NCBI RefSeq assembly: GCF_042477335.2 | Contig: NC_091255.1 | Span: forward strand, 23,972,501 to 24,036,500 | DNA from: Ovis canadensis | Lineage: Eukaryota; Chordata; Mammalia; Artiodactyla; Bovidae | Reading direction: 5' to 3' | Length of the DNA stretch: 64,000 bases | Shown here: piece by piece, positions 29,079 through 40,295 of the stretch | How positions within the stretch are numbered: position 1 is the stretch's first letter | Layout of the letters: every line of letters starts with the position of its first letter | The notes under the pieces: model-generated | The model's database searches: none | Told to the model about the DNA's origin: nothing | What the model saw: the letters and a program-made list of their open reading frames with translations, nothing else | Position numbers and translations under genes: made by a program

Positions 29079-31954
29079 CCGTGCCCGGGCTCACTCAGAT
29101 CTCCTCCCCGCCCCTTTCCTTCCCTCTTTCTCTCCCACAGGCACACTCTCTCCCCTTCTCTCTCTCTCCATAATCACTTCCCATCTCTTCCAGAATGCTT
29201 AATGGAGTCTGGAGAGGAGACCAAGGACGATTTCATCTCCAAGCGGGAGCCAGCCCTCACACCCCTCTCCCTTCCCCATCGTCTCTTTCCCTATCATTCT
29301 GAGAGTGGATTTGGCAAAGTGCTTTCTCCGATGAGGGAGAAGGACACCCCTCCCCTGCCCCTTTGCTCCCTGCAGAAGGGTGTTTTTTGCCATCTGTGCT
29401 CTGTTGTCATTGGGTCCCTACCTGACTGCCAGAGCCCAGTGCTGCTAGCAGCCACAAGCCAGCTTGGGCTGGGGGGAACAGAATATATGAGGACGCATAA
29501 TTGGCTGTGGAGGCATGCTGGTGGCTGGCGGGTGCCTTGGCGATGCCCACGGAGAGAGAGAGCCCAATAGGATGCCTCTAATAGCTTATCTCCTAATACT
29601 TGTTGTTAGGAAGCTGTTGTCTTCCCCTCCGAGCCTGTCTGCCCGGTGATGCGCGGCACAGCTGGTGTCAGCTGCCTTCTCCTGCCGAGAGGACGCCCAG
29701 CTCCCTTCTGCTGGGGAGGGCTCAGCACCCATCCTGGTCCTAAGCATTCTTCTCTGGCCTGGGGGCGTGCCTTGCCCACCGGGGTGAAGGGTCAGCTCTC
29801 AGCATCAGCCCAGCAGGAGGAAGAGGAAGGAAGGGCACTCAGGACTTTCTTTGCAGATCCTTTCCTGGGCCCGCAGGTGCCCGGCATGGTGCTTGGCATA
29901 CAGCAGGCACTTAATAAGTGTTTGTGGTTCTGAACTGAATTATCTACGGTTGGCATGAGACTGGACAAGATCACCCAAGGTCCTTTCCAGCCCTATGGGC
30001 TAGGGGTCTCATAAATGCTGGCATGCAGCCCCAGCGTGCCTGGTGCCCATGCTGGGCTCCCCTGGAAGCAGAGGGTGTCTCAGGTGCCAGCTCTGTCTCT
30101 GGTACTCACCTCACAAGGCTGCAGCGCGAAGGAAGTGAAGTAACACATGGGAATGCCGGGGCTATGCATGGATGGGCACCTTTCTCGTGGCTTCCAGAAG
30201 CCACGGGCACTCACCCTCTAAGGGCCTTTAGAGAATCATCTTGTCCAATCCCACTGTTTACCGATTAAGTGCCCAAAGCCCACAGGTGGCTAGTTCAGGG
30301 CCTCATATGCATCTGAAACAAAGTTCGGCAGCAAACTCAGCGTGAATGACTCCCAGCCTGGCATTCTCTCAGTAACAGCAGGTTGCCAAAGAGTTGAGTC
30401 CTGGACCCAAGACACGTGAACGTGCCACCAAGCTGGACCGGCATAGGTGGGTACTTGAGTCCAACAGGAAGTGCTCTGAGGATACAGAAGAGGAAGGCAC
30501 AGCCCCAGCGTTGGTAGCCTTCGCTCTTTCGTGGCTTATCTGCCCCTTCATTTCTTCCTTGGCTCATTCATTCATTCTCTCCGTGAGTATTTAAGTAGCA
30601 CTATCTCTATGCCGGGCACAGGAAGTTGACTAGACGGAGTGCAGGAGAGAGGCTGATGGTCCAGCTCTAGTCCAGGTTGGCCGCACCTGGGCCCCTGCCT
30701 TGGCTCTGCCTTCTGGGCCTTGCCCTCGGAGGATCCCACCAGTCCTCTGGATGACGTTGCTGTCTCTCTCTCATCAACCAGGAGGCCCTCTTCTGAGCCT
30801 TCGTGGGCAGCACTTCTTATCTGGCCTGTCCCAGTGCCATACACAGAGCCCAGGCCCTTTCCCCTAACTGTGCAGAAAGTGTGTGCGTGCCCTCCTTCCC
30901 CGCCACCTAGTGATGCCAGGAGGGGGTCCCTGGCCGGGTACCCTGGCTGTTCCCAGATCGTCTGGAGTCCTTGTACTTCCGGTGTCCTCCGCTGTGTGCA
31001 GAACAGGATGAACTCTGTCTCTAGGGAGAGGGGACTGTGGGGACTCAGCCGAGCTGCTGGCCAGGCTCTGACCTCTGACCCTGGGTCTTACCAACTCGTG
31101 ATCAAAGGCATGCCTGGTATCCCTGTTTGGGAAGCCACTTCCTCTGGGATTAAGGTTCCTCTGGGAAGGGGTCTTGTTCCCATAGCTGTCCCCCTCCTTC
31201 TTGCTGCCGTGGAGCTCGGTCCTCACCTGCCTAGGACTCCTCATCATGTTGCTCCTGCTCCTTCTGGTCTGCTTGGGCTCCTCCTCCCACAGAGGCTGTG
31301 ATTATGCTTGCTCTCTCATCACAGCCATCTACGGCCTGGCCTGTAAGACTCTGACCCAGAGCCAGTGCAGCAAAACCGAATCCCCAGGAAGCTTCATGCA
31401 TGTCTGCACTTCTAAGTCCCAGGGTGAGGCAGCAGGAAGACATGAACTGATGTTTCAGGAGTCCAGGGAATCCTTTCCTTCCTGTGAGCTGAGGCCCAGG
31501 GGATGGTCACCCCGGTGAGTGGTCACATAATATCTGATGGCTTGATCCCTCCCTGGGAGGTGGTGGGGGAAACTGGCAGCGTCTTGGGGTCTGGAGTCAG
31601 GCTGGAGTCTCTGAGCTGCTCGTTTTGGGGACATGGGCAAAGGGTAGCAGGCACTCCTGGTCCTTCCCTGCCTCCCTCCCGCTCTGCCCCCCTCACTGGC
31701 CCTGCTGGCAGGTGAAGTGGAAAATAACCCAGCTCTTAGGGGAGTGTGTGTCTCGGCTCCTTTCCCTGGCTGCTAATGGAACCAGCAGCTGTCCCCAGGT
31801 GGCTGCCCTGACCCTCGGGGACTGAGGGTGGAGACCAGCTTGGGGGAAAAGGTCTGTGCTGGGTTCGTTTCCCACGGGGCACAGAGCTGACATCAGGCAG
31901 GGAGCGTGGAGAAACAGAGCGGTCGATTGGGAGGTGGAGACTCGAGCGTAATCA
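29079..31954. other. Mostly unique GC-rich sequence
   Basis: No exon can be defended. L2-type ends occur at 29850-29940 (plus: ggcatacagcaggcacttaa, taagtgttt) and 30565-30640 (minus: cattcattcattctctccgt to atgccgggcacagg). Open frames at 30720-31518, including a leucine-rich hydrophobic stretch near 31240, have no initiation context, splice context or family I recognise. Confidence 0.4.
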
Positions 31955-32160
31955 TTCCAGCTTCCATTTACTGAGCGCCTCCTGTGAGTCAGGCAAAACA
32001 CAAGTCTAGTTGCATTATCTCATTTAATCCTCACTCCCGGGAGACAAGGTCGGAATTGTTAACGCTCTTCCTTTGTGGCAACTGATGCTCAGAGAGGTGA
32101 AGTACTTGCCTTGAGTCACACAGCTAGAGAGTGGCAGCTGGGATCTGAACTGGGACTGCT
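31955..32160 (-). mobile_element. MIR, relatively complete
   Basis: Reverse-complement order is well kept: 'ccatttactgagcgcctcct', 'gcattatctcatttaatcct', 'gatgctcagagaggtgaagt', 'gtcacacagctagagagtgg', 'gggatctgaactgggac'. Confidence 0.8.
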
Positions 32161-32444
32161 TGGCTCTGAAGTTCTTTCCTGGGGACGCGGGAGGGTTCTG
32201 AGAGGGTACAGAGGTGCTGTAACTCCTGTTGCACAGGGCTGCATACCTGATTCCACCTTGGAAGGGACAAAAAACAGGCAGTGGGGGCGGGGGGCAGTGA
32301 GAGAGGGATTTTGCAAGGGAGCCCTAGAGACCGTTAGAATTCTGGTCGAAGGTGCAGCCCGGCCTCACACAGGAACTCAGGAATGTGTTTCCTACCTTTT
32401 GAACTGTCATTAAAGTCATTCTTGCCTTTCCTACGGTCACACTA

Positions 32445-32650
32445 GGGGTTTCCCCGATGGCTCGAGTGGTGAAGAATCTGCCTGCCACTACAGGAAACAA
32501 AGGTTCAGTCCCTGGTCTGGAAGATCCCCTGGACGAGGAAATGGCAACCCACTCCAGTATTCTTGTCTGGGAAATCCCATGGACAGAGGAGCCTGGCAGG
32601 CTACAGTCCACAGGATTGCAAAGGGCTGGACACGACTGAGTAGGCACACA
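32445..32650 (+). mobile_element. Bov-tA SINE
   Basis: Head ggggtttccccgatggctcg, B box ggttcagtccc, BovA end 'ctggacacgactgagtaggc' with a short CA tail (acacacac). Confidence 0.92.
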
Positions 32651-32920
32651 CACGTGCTTGGCCACACTGCGCACACTGTGTGACTGATTCTAACCTTGCA
32701 TGGTTGATCGCCTGTGTTGGGCTCACGAAATCCAACTCTGGGAAGCCCCGGTGACAAGCCTTTTGTTGAACAGGTGAGGTGAGATGAGGTTGGACATGGC
32801 CTTGGAAGCGGCCAATGGAAATTCCGAAGCCAGCTGGAGCCGGGAAGAGGAACGGGGCAGTGCAGTCCCATAGGGAGCCAGGGACCAGCTCAGCATAGCT
32901 TGCTACTTGGCATATAATGC

Positions 32921-33140
32921 CGCTGTTCGCTCGCTCACTCGTGTCTCTGACTCTTTGTGACCTCATGGACTGTGGCTCTCCAGGCTCCTCTGTCCATGGG
33001 ATTGCCCGGGCAAGAATACTGGAGTGGGTTGCTGTTTCCTCCTCCAGGGGATCTTCCTGACCCAGGGATCGAACCTGTGTCTCCTGAGTCTGCTGCACTA
33101 GCAGGCAGATTCTTTACCACCTCAGTCATCTGGGAAGCCC
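32921..33140 (-). mobile_element. Bov-tA SINE with small insertion
   Basis: Complete order; the B box GGTTCGATCCC is intact. An extra segment (gagtctgctgcactag, about 33089-33104) lies between the B box and the head. Confidence 0.92.
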
Positions 33141-33187
33141 TTGTGTATGATAGGTACTCAATAAATACTTGGATCAAGAACAATTGT

Positions 33188-33358
33188 TCTCTGGGACTTC
33201 CCTAGTGGTTCAGTGGCTAAGACTCTAGGCTTTCAATGCAGGGGGGCCAGGGTTCGATCCCTGGTTAGGGAATTAGGTCCCATGTGCCAAAATGAAGATC
33301 TTGCATGCTGTGACTAAGACCTGGCGCAGCCAAATAAATAAATAAATATTTATAAAAA
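33188..33358 (+). mobile_element. CHR-type SINE, complete
   Basis: Head gggacttccctagtggttca, B box ggttcgatccc, tail 'gcgcagccaaataaataaat' and A run. Duplications aagaacaattg (33177-33187) and aagaacaaatg (33359-33369) differ at one base. Confidence 0.92.
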
Positions 33359-33414
33359 AAGAACAAATGGGCTCCCTCTCGAAGACTTATCATTCTTCTT
33401 GCATAAAAGGAAAC

Positions 33415-33510
33415 GAATGAGCGTTTATGGAGCATCTCCTCTTTGTGAGGCATGTCCATCCATTCCCAGGTAGTACATTATCTCATTATCTCAGGTACAT
33501 TATCTCAGGC
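33415..33510 (-). mobile_element. MIR-like fragment with local duplication
   Basis: Shows 'gcgtttatggagcatctcct' and 'gtacattatctcattatc'. The segment gtacattatctca is repeated within 33473-33507. Confidence 0.5.
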
Positions 33511-34034
33511 AGTCTGGACTTTGGTCAAAGCAGGACATTTAAGCCTCTAACATGGGGGATGCAACATACAATGTCCCCAGAAAAGCTCCCACTGCCTGCA
33601 AAAGCCTGAGTCCCATCATTTGCCCAGTTCTTCTGGGGAGCCCTCTAGAGTCCATTCTTCATCTTCAGCACCCCTCATTCTAATCTTCCACTTCTGTGAT
33701 TGTGCCATGGTGTCATTTTTGATGCCACATGCATCTCCTGAGGGGCTAAGGTGACTGGCATGGAGAAGCAGGAGAGGGCTTGGTGGAGGCTCTGAGGTGT
33801 GGTGAGGATCCCAGGGCTCTGGGTCCACCCACCGGAAGCCCTGGCTGCCATCCTGTCTGGCTGTCTTGCTGTGTGATCTTAGACAAGCCTCATCCACTTC
33901 TGGAGCCGGATTCTGGCTGTACACTTTACAGATTTCCGATTCTGGGAAGTGATGGGGGTTCGAGGACCCAGCAGCAGATTGCTTCCGATCTGCATTTCTT
34001 TTCCTCTCCCCACGACCAGGGGGAGGGTCAATCA
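33511..34034. other. Unique sequence
   Basis: No recognised repeat or exon. Confidence 0.4.
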
Positions 34035-34215
34035 CTCAGGATTTGGGAGTCCTGGCTCCACCACTTTCTGGCTCTGTGACGTCAGGCAAGTTATTAACCT
34101 CTTTAAGCCTCAATTTCCTCATCCGTAAAGTAATACCCTCCTTATGGGTTGTCATGGGGATTAAATGAGATAATGCTTATAATCACAGAAAGTGCCTGAT
34201 CGCAGGCCTGGTGCG
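34035..34215 (+). mobile_element. MIR, relatively complete
   Basis: MIR order 'ctccaccactttctggctct', 'gcaagttattaacctcttta', 'caatttcctcatccgtaaag', 'ggggattaaatgagataatg'. A CRE-like octamer tgacgtca (34077-34084) arises here from the MIR 'gtgaccttgggca' segment. Confidence 0.85.
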
Positions 34216-35329
34216 GGGCGAGTGCTCAGAGGAGCCTGGGCTGATGTTTCTTCAGCCCCCTGACCTTCTTCCCCTTCTTTCTCACCATCACCATTGTCTC
34301 CACGGGGGAGCAGGACAGAGGCAGCCCTGGAAGAAGGCAGACAAATCGGTCACCAGACCCGCTTCTGTTCTCCTGGAAGAAGCAGCCAGGCCTCTAGTTC
34401 TGCTCTGTCTCAATTTCCAACCATTGCTGGATTTCGCCCACTTCACACTTTGATCTCTGCCAACCCCATCTCCTGGGGCAAGACCAGAAGGACTGTCTGC
34501 CTCTGAGTCCCTAGGAAGGGGAAGGAGGACGGCCAAGGAGAAACCAGTATAGATGCTCTTAGAGGAACAGTGAAGTCCAGCCCAGGAAAAGGTCCAGGCG
34601 CAGGGGCCGGTAAAGGAGAAGAGGCCATGGGTGGGGCTGGCTGGCCCACTCTGAGGTCCGGGACCTGGGTGGCTGGGAGCATTGCCTCCGCTTCCCTGTT
34701 CCCAGAGATGGGCAGACAGGACCAGGAGACCTCTGAGATCCCAGGAGTGGCACCCATGGGTCCTATAGCCTGGTGATCTATGGCCTGGCTCCTTCAGCGT
34801 CCTCTCTTCCTATTTTGTCCCAGGCCTCACCACCCCCAAAGCCCCCAGCCTCATAATTCAGTATTTCCTGCAAACTCTGTAACCGACTGACATTCACCAA
34901 AGCATACTCAACAAAGCCATCAGATGTTTGGGTGGAGACAGCAAGGCACTGAGCCTGGAGATCATGAGTAGCCATACTGAACAGTGGGAAAAGCTCCCAG
35001 AGGAGAGCAGGTTCTGGTCCCATCTCTGACATGAACTCTCTGGATGCCCCAGGAGAAGTCAGTCTCTGGGACTCAGTTTCCTCATGGAAGAAATGGGTTA
35101 GCAGGGCTTGATGACTCCTAATGGACTCTCAGCTCTCTTCATCTGTCTCCTCGCTTCTCAGGGGCCTCAGGCTGTGGCCATGTTAGGGATGCCTGGTTCC
35201 CCACTGCCCGCAGACCCATTCCGGATCCCAAGATCCTTCTCTGCAGAATCAAAGCATTACCCTTTGCCCTCCCTCCTCTTTCTTCCTTTCCCATCCTCTC
35301 GTGTCTGTGAGCACCTGCATGGAAGGTGC
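34216..35329. other. Unique sequence with a weak MIR trace
   Basis: A MIR-type motif (gggactcagtttcctcatgg) is near 35068-35087. No gene supported. Confidence 0.4.
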
Positions 35330-35785
35330 TGAGTTAGGCCCTGGGAGTGCGGGCTGAGCGTGGAGGTGGGCACAGTTCTCTCTGCAGAGGCGCTCATGCT
35401 GGGGAAGGCTCTGTGTGATGCAGGCACGGCACAGATCCAGAGGCGGGAGGTAAACTGGAGAGATGGGAGGTCACGGAGGAAGTGAGAGGTCTGGAGGGAG
35501 AGGGGGGAGACCTGCGGAGGCCACTGGGCCTCTTTAAGGAAGAGACAACCTATCTGGATTTTGAAGGATGCTCAAGACACTCCCTGCAGACATGGAACCT
35601 CATGCCTTCTGGACATGATGATGCCCATCAAAGCAGGGTGGTCTAAGTATGCGCGGTGCATTTAGGGAAGGCGGTTCTGCATGGTTGGAGGGTAGGTTGT
35701 GTCCAGCAAGACAGAGTGTGAAAAGCTGAATTATCAATGAGCCAGAAAAGAGGAGCTGGACCAGATTAGGGAGGACTTTTTTTTT
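35330..35785 (-). mobile_element. L2 3' segment, antisense
   Basis: Antisense L2 landmarks: 'gagttaggccctgggagtgc', 'tatctggattttgaaggatg' and 'cagatccagaggcgggagg', ending before a T14 run (35778-35791). Confidence 0.5.
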
Positions 35786-35839
35786 TTTTTAATAAACTGT
35801 GTATCTATTAACACTATAGTGATAATAATAATAGCCAAC

Positions 35840-36040
35840 ACAGCATTCATTCTATTTCGGAGGCTGTTCTATGCCTTCAGTACATGTTCTGTTTTATCCT
35901 CCATCAGTCCTTATGAGGTATCCTCTATCAGCATCCCCATTTTCCAGATGAGAAAACGGAGGCATGGAGAAGTTACTTGCCTGAGGTTACACAGCTGAAA
36001 GTGACAAGGATTCAAATCCAGTTAGTTGAGCTTCACAGCC
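35840..36040 (-). mobile_element. MIR, relatively complete
   Basis: Reverse order: 'tgttttatcctccatcagtc', 'cccattttccagatgagaaa', 'ttgcctgaggttacacagct', 'ggattcaaatccag'. Confidence 0.78.
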
Positions 36041-36620
36041 TGTCTCCCAAGACTTCAAAGAGAGCAGCGAGAGCCTCCAAAGGGTCTTGGCTGCTCCAGG
36101 CCCAGGGTTTTCCTCAGCAGGCGGACCTCCTCCCTGTCTGGACCACTCATCACCTCTCACCTACCCTCTCAGGTAGACAGGTGAGGGGCGGCAGTTGGGA
36201 GCCTGGTCTGGGGAAACATCTGTACCCCCGTTCTGAACATCTGCCTCCATTTTGATCTGATTACTCTCATCTTCTCCCTACTGGCAGGAGACAGCACCTG
36301 CTTTCCATGGTTTTAATTAAGCCACATTTTTGTTTTTATTTACTTAGCACCAGACTGGGAAGAAGGATCTCCAGTGAACTAATGCGGAGTGGCGGGTGAA
36401 GAGGTGGGGTCCATGCTTGCAAACCCTTGCTCTTTGAGCCAGGGAGAGCCTTGGCCACTGACAGGTACACCCCACAACCCTGAAACTTTCAGGGACGCTC
36501 CACTGCCTACCTGTACTGGCCAAGAAGGTCCACATTCCCCGAGGTGTCCATCAAGCTTCTCCTTGATTCCAACCACCTCCGTGATTTAGTGGTTCTGATA
36601 CCTGGGTTAAGATATTTCAT
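36041..36620. other. Unique sequence
   Basis: No recognised repeat or exon. Confidence 0.4.
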
Positions 36621-36622
36621 CT

Positions 36623-36915
36623 GGGGACTCCATTGGTGGTCCAGTGGTTATAAATCAGGCTGCCAATGCAGGAGGCATGGGTTTGATTCCTGGTCAGGGA
36701 ACTAAGATCCCACATGCCGGGGAGTAGCTATGCCCCTGCGCCACAACTGCTGAGCCCGCATGCTGCAGCTATTAAAACCCAGATGCCCGAGAGCCGGTGC
36801 TGCGAAACAAGAGAAGTCCTTGCAATGAGAAGCCTGCGCACTGCAGTAAAGAATAGCTCCTGCTCACCGCAAGCAGAGAAAGCCCAAGCGCAGCAACAAA
36901 GACCCAGTGCAACCA
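36623..36915 (+). mobile_element. CHR-1-type long SINE, complete
   Basis: Head ggggactccattggtggtcc, a near-consensus B box (ggtttgattcc), then the long body of repeated 'gccacaactgctgagccc' type units, 'cgaaacaagagaagtcct' and 'cagcaacaaagacccagtgc', ending in 'aaccaaaacaaagatac'. Possible short duplication aagatatt/aagatact. Confidence 0.9.
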
Positions 36916-36924
36916 AAACAAAGA

Positions 36925-37055
36925 TACTTAACTTGATGGAACCTCAGTTTCTTCATCTGTAAAATGTGTGTGGTTAATGATACCTTTCAGAATTAATATG
37001 ATATACATCTAAGTCTCTAACCTCAGGTCGGCACACAGTAGGCGCTTAAGCACTT
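36925..37055 (+). mobile_element. MIR 3' fragment
   Basis: Shows 'aacctcagtttcttcatctg', 'taaaatgtgtgtggttaatg' and 'ggcacacagtaggcgcttaa'. Confidence 0.7.
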
Positions 37056-37062
37056 TGTCCAC

Positions 37063-37200
37063 TTTTTTTTTTTTGAAAGATGACTTTTATTTATGTATTT
37101 ATTTATTTCGGCATGGCTGAAATCTTAGTTCCTCGGCCAGGGATCGAACGCATGCCCTCTGCATTGGACGTACAATAGGAAGTCCTGCCAGGGAAGTCCC
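37063..37200 (-). mobile_element. CHR-type SINE
   Basis: Tail T run (37064-37074) with 'atttatgtatttatttattt', then the B box cgttcgatccc (minus strand) and the head gggacttccctggcaggact (minus strand). Confidence 0.88.
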
Positions 37201-37214
37201 TTTCTGTGTTTTCT

Positions 37215-37340
37215 ATCATCCTCCCCAAGCCCCTGTAAGGCAGGGAGTGTTATCATGCCCATCTTCCAGAGGAGGAAACTGAAGCACTGAGCGAAGTTAC
37301 TTGTCTAAGGCCAAGTAGCAGAGGTCGTGCAGCCCCTGGC
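37215..37340 (-). mobile_element. MIR-like fragment
   Basis: Reverse order 'cccatcttccagaggaggaa', 'gaagttacttgtctaaggcc'. Confidence 0.55.
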
Positions 37341-37365
37341 GCCACTGCCCACGAGTCTCTCCTTC

Positions 37366-37397
37366 TGCGGTGGGGGGGGGGGGGGCGGGGGGTGGTG
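37366..37397 (+). repeat. Long G-run, G-quadruplex candidate
   Basis: An uninterrupted run of about 14 G (37372-37385), one C, then six G and ggtggtg. Enough G-tracts for an intramolecular G-quadruplex on the plus strand. Confidence 0.85.
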
Positions 37398-37620
37398 TCC
37401 TTCCGCGCACATCCTGCCCTTGTTCAGACTCCGCTGCTGGCGGCTTCCATTTCGAGCAGTTCTGTCTTTGCCTGCACGGCCCGCACTTTCAGTCCCCGGC
37501 CCCCACTTTCAGAGCTGTCTCTACCGCTGCCTGCTTCACAAAACCTTTCCTGATTTGTGGCCAGAACGGAACGTCCCAGCGCTGAACTTGTGTCTTTCTT
37601 GGATTTTAAATGTAAGGATT

Positions 37621-38090
37621 GGGACTTCCCTCGTGGTCCAGTGGTTAAGAACCTGCCTTGAAATGCAGGGCACGTGGATTTGATCCCTATCTGGGGAACG
37701 AAAGGGCTTCCCTGGTGGCTCAGATGGTGAAGAATCTGCCCACAATGCAGGAGACCCGCGTTCGATCTGCGGGTTGGGAAGATCCCCTGGAGAAGGGAAT
37801 GGCAACCCACTCCAGTATTCCTGCCTGAAGAATCCCATGGACAGAGGAGCCTGGCGGGCTACAGTCCATAGGGTCGCAGAGAGTCGGACATGACTGAGCG
37901 ACTACAATACACACGTGCATGTGGGGAGCTAAGATCCCGTTGGCCACTAAGCTGGAGTGTTGTAACTAGAGAGTCTGTGCACCGTAATGAAAGATCCTGC
38001 AGGCCACAAACAAAAATGCTGCCTGCAACAACTAAGGCCTGACCCGGACAAATGTACAAATAAACAAATAATTCAAAGAAAATAAATGCG
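37621..38090 (+). mobile_element. CHR-type SINE split by Bov-tA
   Basis: The head gggacttccctcgtggtcca and a degenerate B box lie at 37621-37691. The body resumes at 37922 with 'tggggagctaagatcccgtt', 'gcctgcaacaactaaggcct' and a tail 'aaataaacaaataattc'. Confidence 0.88.
37704..37921 (+). mobile_element. Bov-tA SINE inside CHR SINE
   Basis: Complete: gggcttccctggtggctcag head, B box cgttcgatctg (two substitutions), BovA end gacatgactgagcgactaca with a short CA tail. Duplications tggggaacgaaa (37692-37703) and tggggagctaag (37922-37933) match at 9 of 12. Confidence 0.93.
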
Positions 38091-38269
38091 AGGATTTGGG
38101 CTCAAGCCCTACTTCTGCTGCTTAACTGCAGGGAGTGACCGTGGGTCACTGGTTCAAACGCTGCCCTCACTGTTGCCTTGGCTGTGTGGGCTGGGGCGGT
38201 TTGAGTGAGTCTGTTTCTTTCTGTTGTTGTGAGTGGAGACAGGTGCGCTCAGCAGTAGGACAAGTGGCT

Positions 38270-38500
38270 CCAGGATCCCAGCGCCAGAGGGCTCGGGCTC
38301 AAAGCCCAGCCTGGTCACTTGGTATCCATGCAAACTCGGCAAAGTTACTTAACCTTTCAGTGCCTCAGTTTTTCCATCTGTGGCATGGAGATGCTGTAAT
38401 GATACCTACCACCTCATGCTGTTGTGAGGATTAAATGAGATAATGCCTGGGGACATTTAGAACTGTGCCCGGCGCTTAGTAAGAGCACAGTAAGCCTTGG
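38270..38500 (+). mobile_element. MIR, near full length
   Basis: Order 'gctcaaagcccagcctggtc', 'caaagttacttaacctttca', 'tcagtttttccatctgtggc', 'gtgaggattaaatgagataa', 'ggcgcttagtaagagcacag'. Confidence 0.87.
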
Positions 38501-39489
38501 TTGCTGTCATTTCTGAGGCTTGCTTGGGGATTAATGGAGACTATAAAAGTGCTTTGTAAATTTCCAAGCCCTGGACCCACACGCGGTATCGATTGTTCTC
38601 CTTCTGCCTTGGACCTGGGCCATTTGTGTCTGGCCTTGTTCCCCTCAAGGGACAGGGATCAAGCCCCACCATCTGGGTCCCTCCAGAGCCTCTGCCCTAA
38701 GCCCCATGTTCTGTAAACGGGATTCAGGGACCCTGCTTTAGCAAGCAGCCCTGCCTCAGTTTCCCCGAGGACCCCAGCTGCGACCACACTAGGAGCTGAT
38801 CAGCCGGCCACCTGGCATGGCCCCAGCCTGCTGCTTGGGGCTCCCGGTCAGCACTTCCTGCAGAGCCCCGGTCAGCATCTCTGTGGATGCCCGCAGTGCG
38901 CCATTCTGACCCAGAGTCCACCGCAGGGGCGAGTCCACTGCAGGGGCGAGGCCTGCCTGGAGGGAGGCAGGAGGCAGACCTCCTAAGACCCTTCTTGCTC
39001 TGACATTCCAGGAATCCAGCCTTTGGAAGTTCCAGAGATGCCCCTGTATTCCACCCCCTCCAGCTTGGGGCTCTGGTGGGGGCACCTGGCCGGGGGCGGG
39101 GCAGGGGGTGGGCATTGTGGCAGGCCCTTTGCTGAATCAGCAGGACCAGTGGCTGCGAGGGAGAGAGGGTTTTCCCCTCTTCTGCAGTTTGCAGCTACTT
39201 TTCCAACAGGTCAGTGCGCTGCTGAGTCAATTCAGAGAATTGCCGAGGCAGCGGCAGCAGCTGTGCCCTGGGCCCAGCCGATCAGTCAGCCATCAGGGCG
39301 CTAAGCAGCACTGGCAGTGCCACCCGCTCCTCTCCAGGGACAGTGGAAGGCGGCCCCACTAAGTGAGGCTGCCGCCACCATCCTCACCCCGTGCCCGGCT
39401 CCCCTGCCAGCTCCTGGTGGCCCAGCCGATCAGGCACCCCAAGGAGCTGGACAGGAGGCCACCACGCTCACACAGCGCCTGGTGCTGCT
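38501..39489. other. Unique GC-rich sequence with a 17-bp tandem duplication
   Basis: Holds gagtccaccgcaggggc then gagtccactgcaggggc (38914-38930, 38931-38947). No exon can be defended. Confidence 0.45.
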
Positions 39490-39640
39490 GGGCACACCTG
39501 GCTTCACATCCCAGCTGGCACTCACTAGCTGGGAGGCCCAAGACGAGCTCCTTAACCTCTCTGAGCCTCAACGTGTTTCTTGGTATCATGGGTACAGGAA
39601 CAGTGCCTGCTTTGTCAGGCTCCTGGAAGGATTGTGGATC
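39490..39640 (+). mobile_element. MIR-like fragment
   Basis: Shows 'acctggcttcacatcccagc', 'gacgagctccttaacctctc' and 'tgagcctcaacgtgtttctt'. Confidence 0.65.
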
Positions 39641-39689
39641 AGCTGGAAAGCACCTAGTCAGTGTGGGGGTCACAGAGAATCCTCCCCAT

Positions 39690-40070
39690 GCCTGTAATTA
39701 CGATTAAGAGACAGACAAATATTGTTTATTAACGCGTATATGTGGAATCTAGGAAAATGCTACCGATGAACATGATTGCAGAGCAAGAACAGAGACACAG
39801 ATGTCGAGGATGGACCTATGGACACAGGGGGAGAAGGGGAGGTCAGTATGAATTGGGAGAGTTGCGTTAGCACATATACACTACCGTGTGTGAAACAGAT
39901 AGTGGGAAGCCGCTGTGGAGCACAGGGAGCCCAGCTCGGTGCTCTGTGATGGCCCAGAGTGGGGATGGGGGTGTGAGAGGGAGGCCCAGAGCGAGGGGGA
40001 TATGTAGACACGCGGCCGATTCACTTCGTTGTACAGCAGAAACCAACACAACCTTATAAAGCAACTATGA
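39690..40070 (+). mobile_element. L1 3' UTR end
   Basis: Artiodactyl L1 terminus: 'gcgtatatgtggaatctagg', 'gatagtgggaagccgctgtg', 'gcccagctcggtgctctgtg', 'acttcgttgtacagcagaaa', 'ataaagcaactatg'. Confidence 0.9.
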
Positions 40071-40292
40071 AAAGCGAAAGTGTTAGTTGCTCAGCTGTGT
40101 CCGACTCTTTGTGACCCCAGGGACTGTAGCCTGCCAGGCTCCTCCGTCCATGGGATTCTCCAGGCAAGAATACTGGAGTGGGTTGCCATGCCCTCCTCCA
40201 GAGGGTCTTTTGGACCCAGGGATCTAACCCACGTCTTCTGTGGCTCCTGCACTGCGGGCGGATTCTTTACCACTGAGCTACCGGGGAAGCCC
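40071..40292 (-). mobile_element. Bov-tA SINE between two L1 ends
   Basis: Complete Bov-tA with a degenerate B box (ggttagatccc, minus strand) and a small insertion (ctgtggctc) before the head. Confidence 0.92.
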
Positions 40293-40295
40293 TGA

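Noticed and set aside
31201..31518. Open frame with a leucine-rich hydrophobic stretch resembling a signal anchor
   Set aside because: No homology recognised, no defensible splice sites, and overlapping frames on the other strand are equally open; the leucines come from CTC/CTG-rich sequence.
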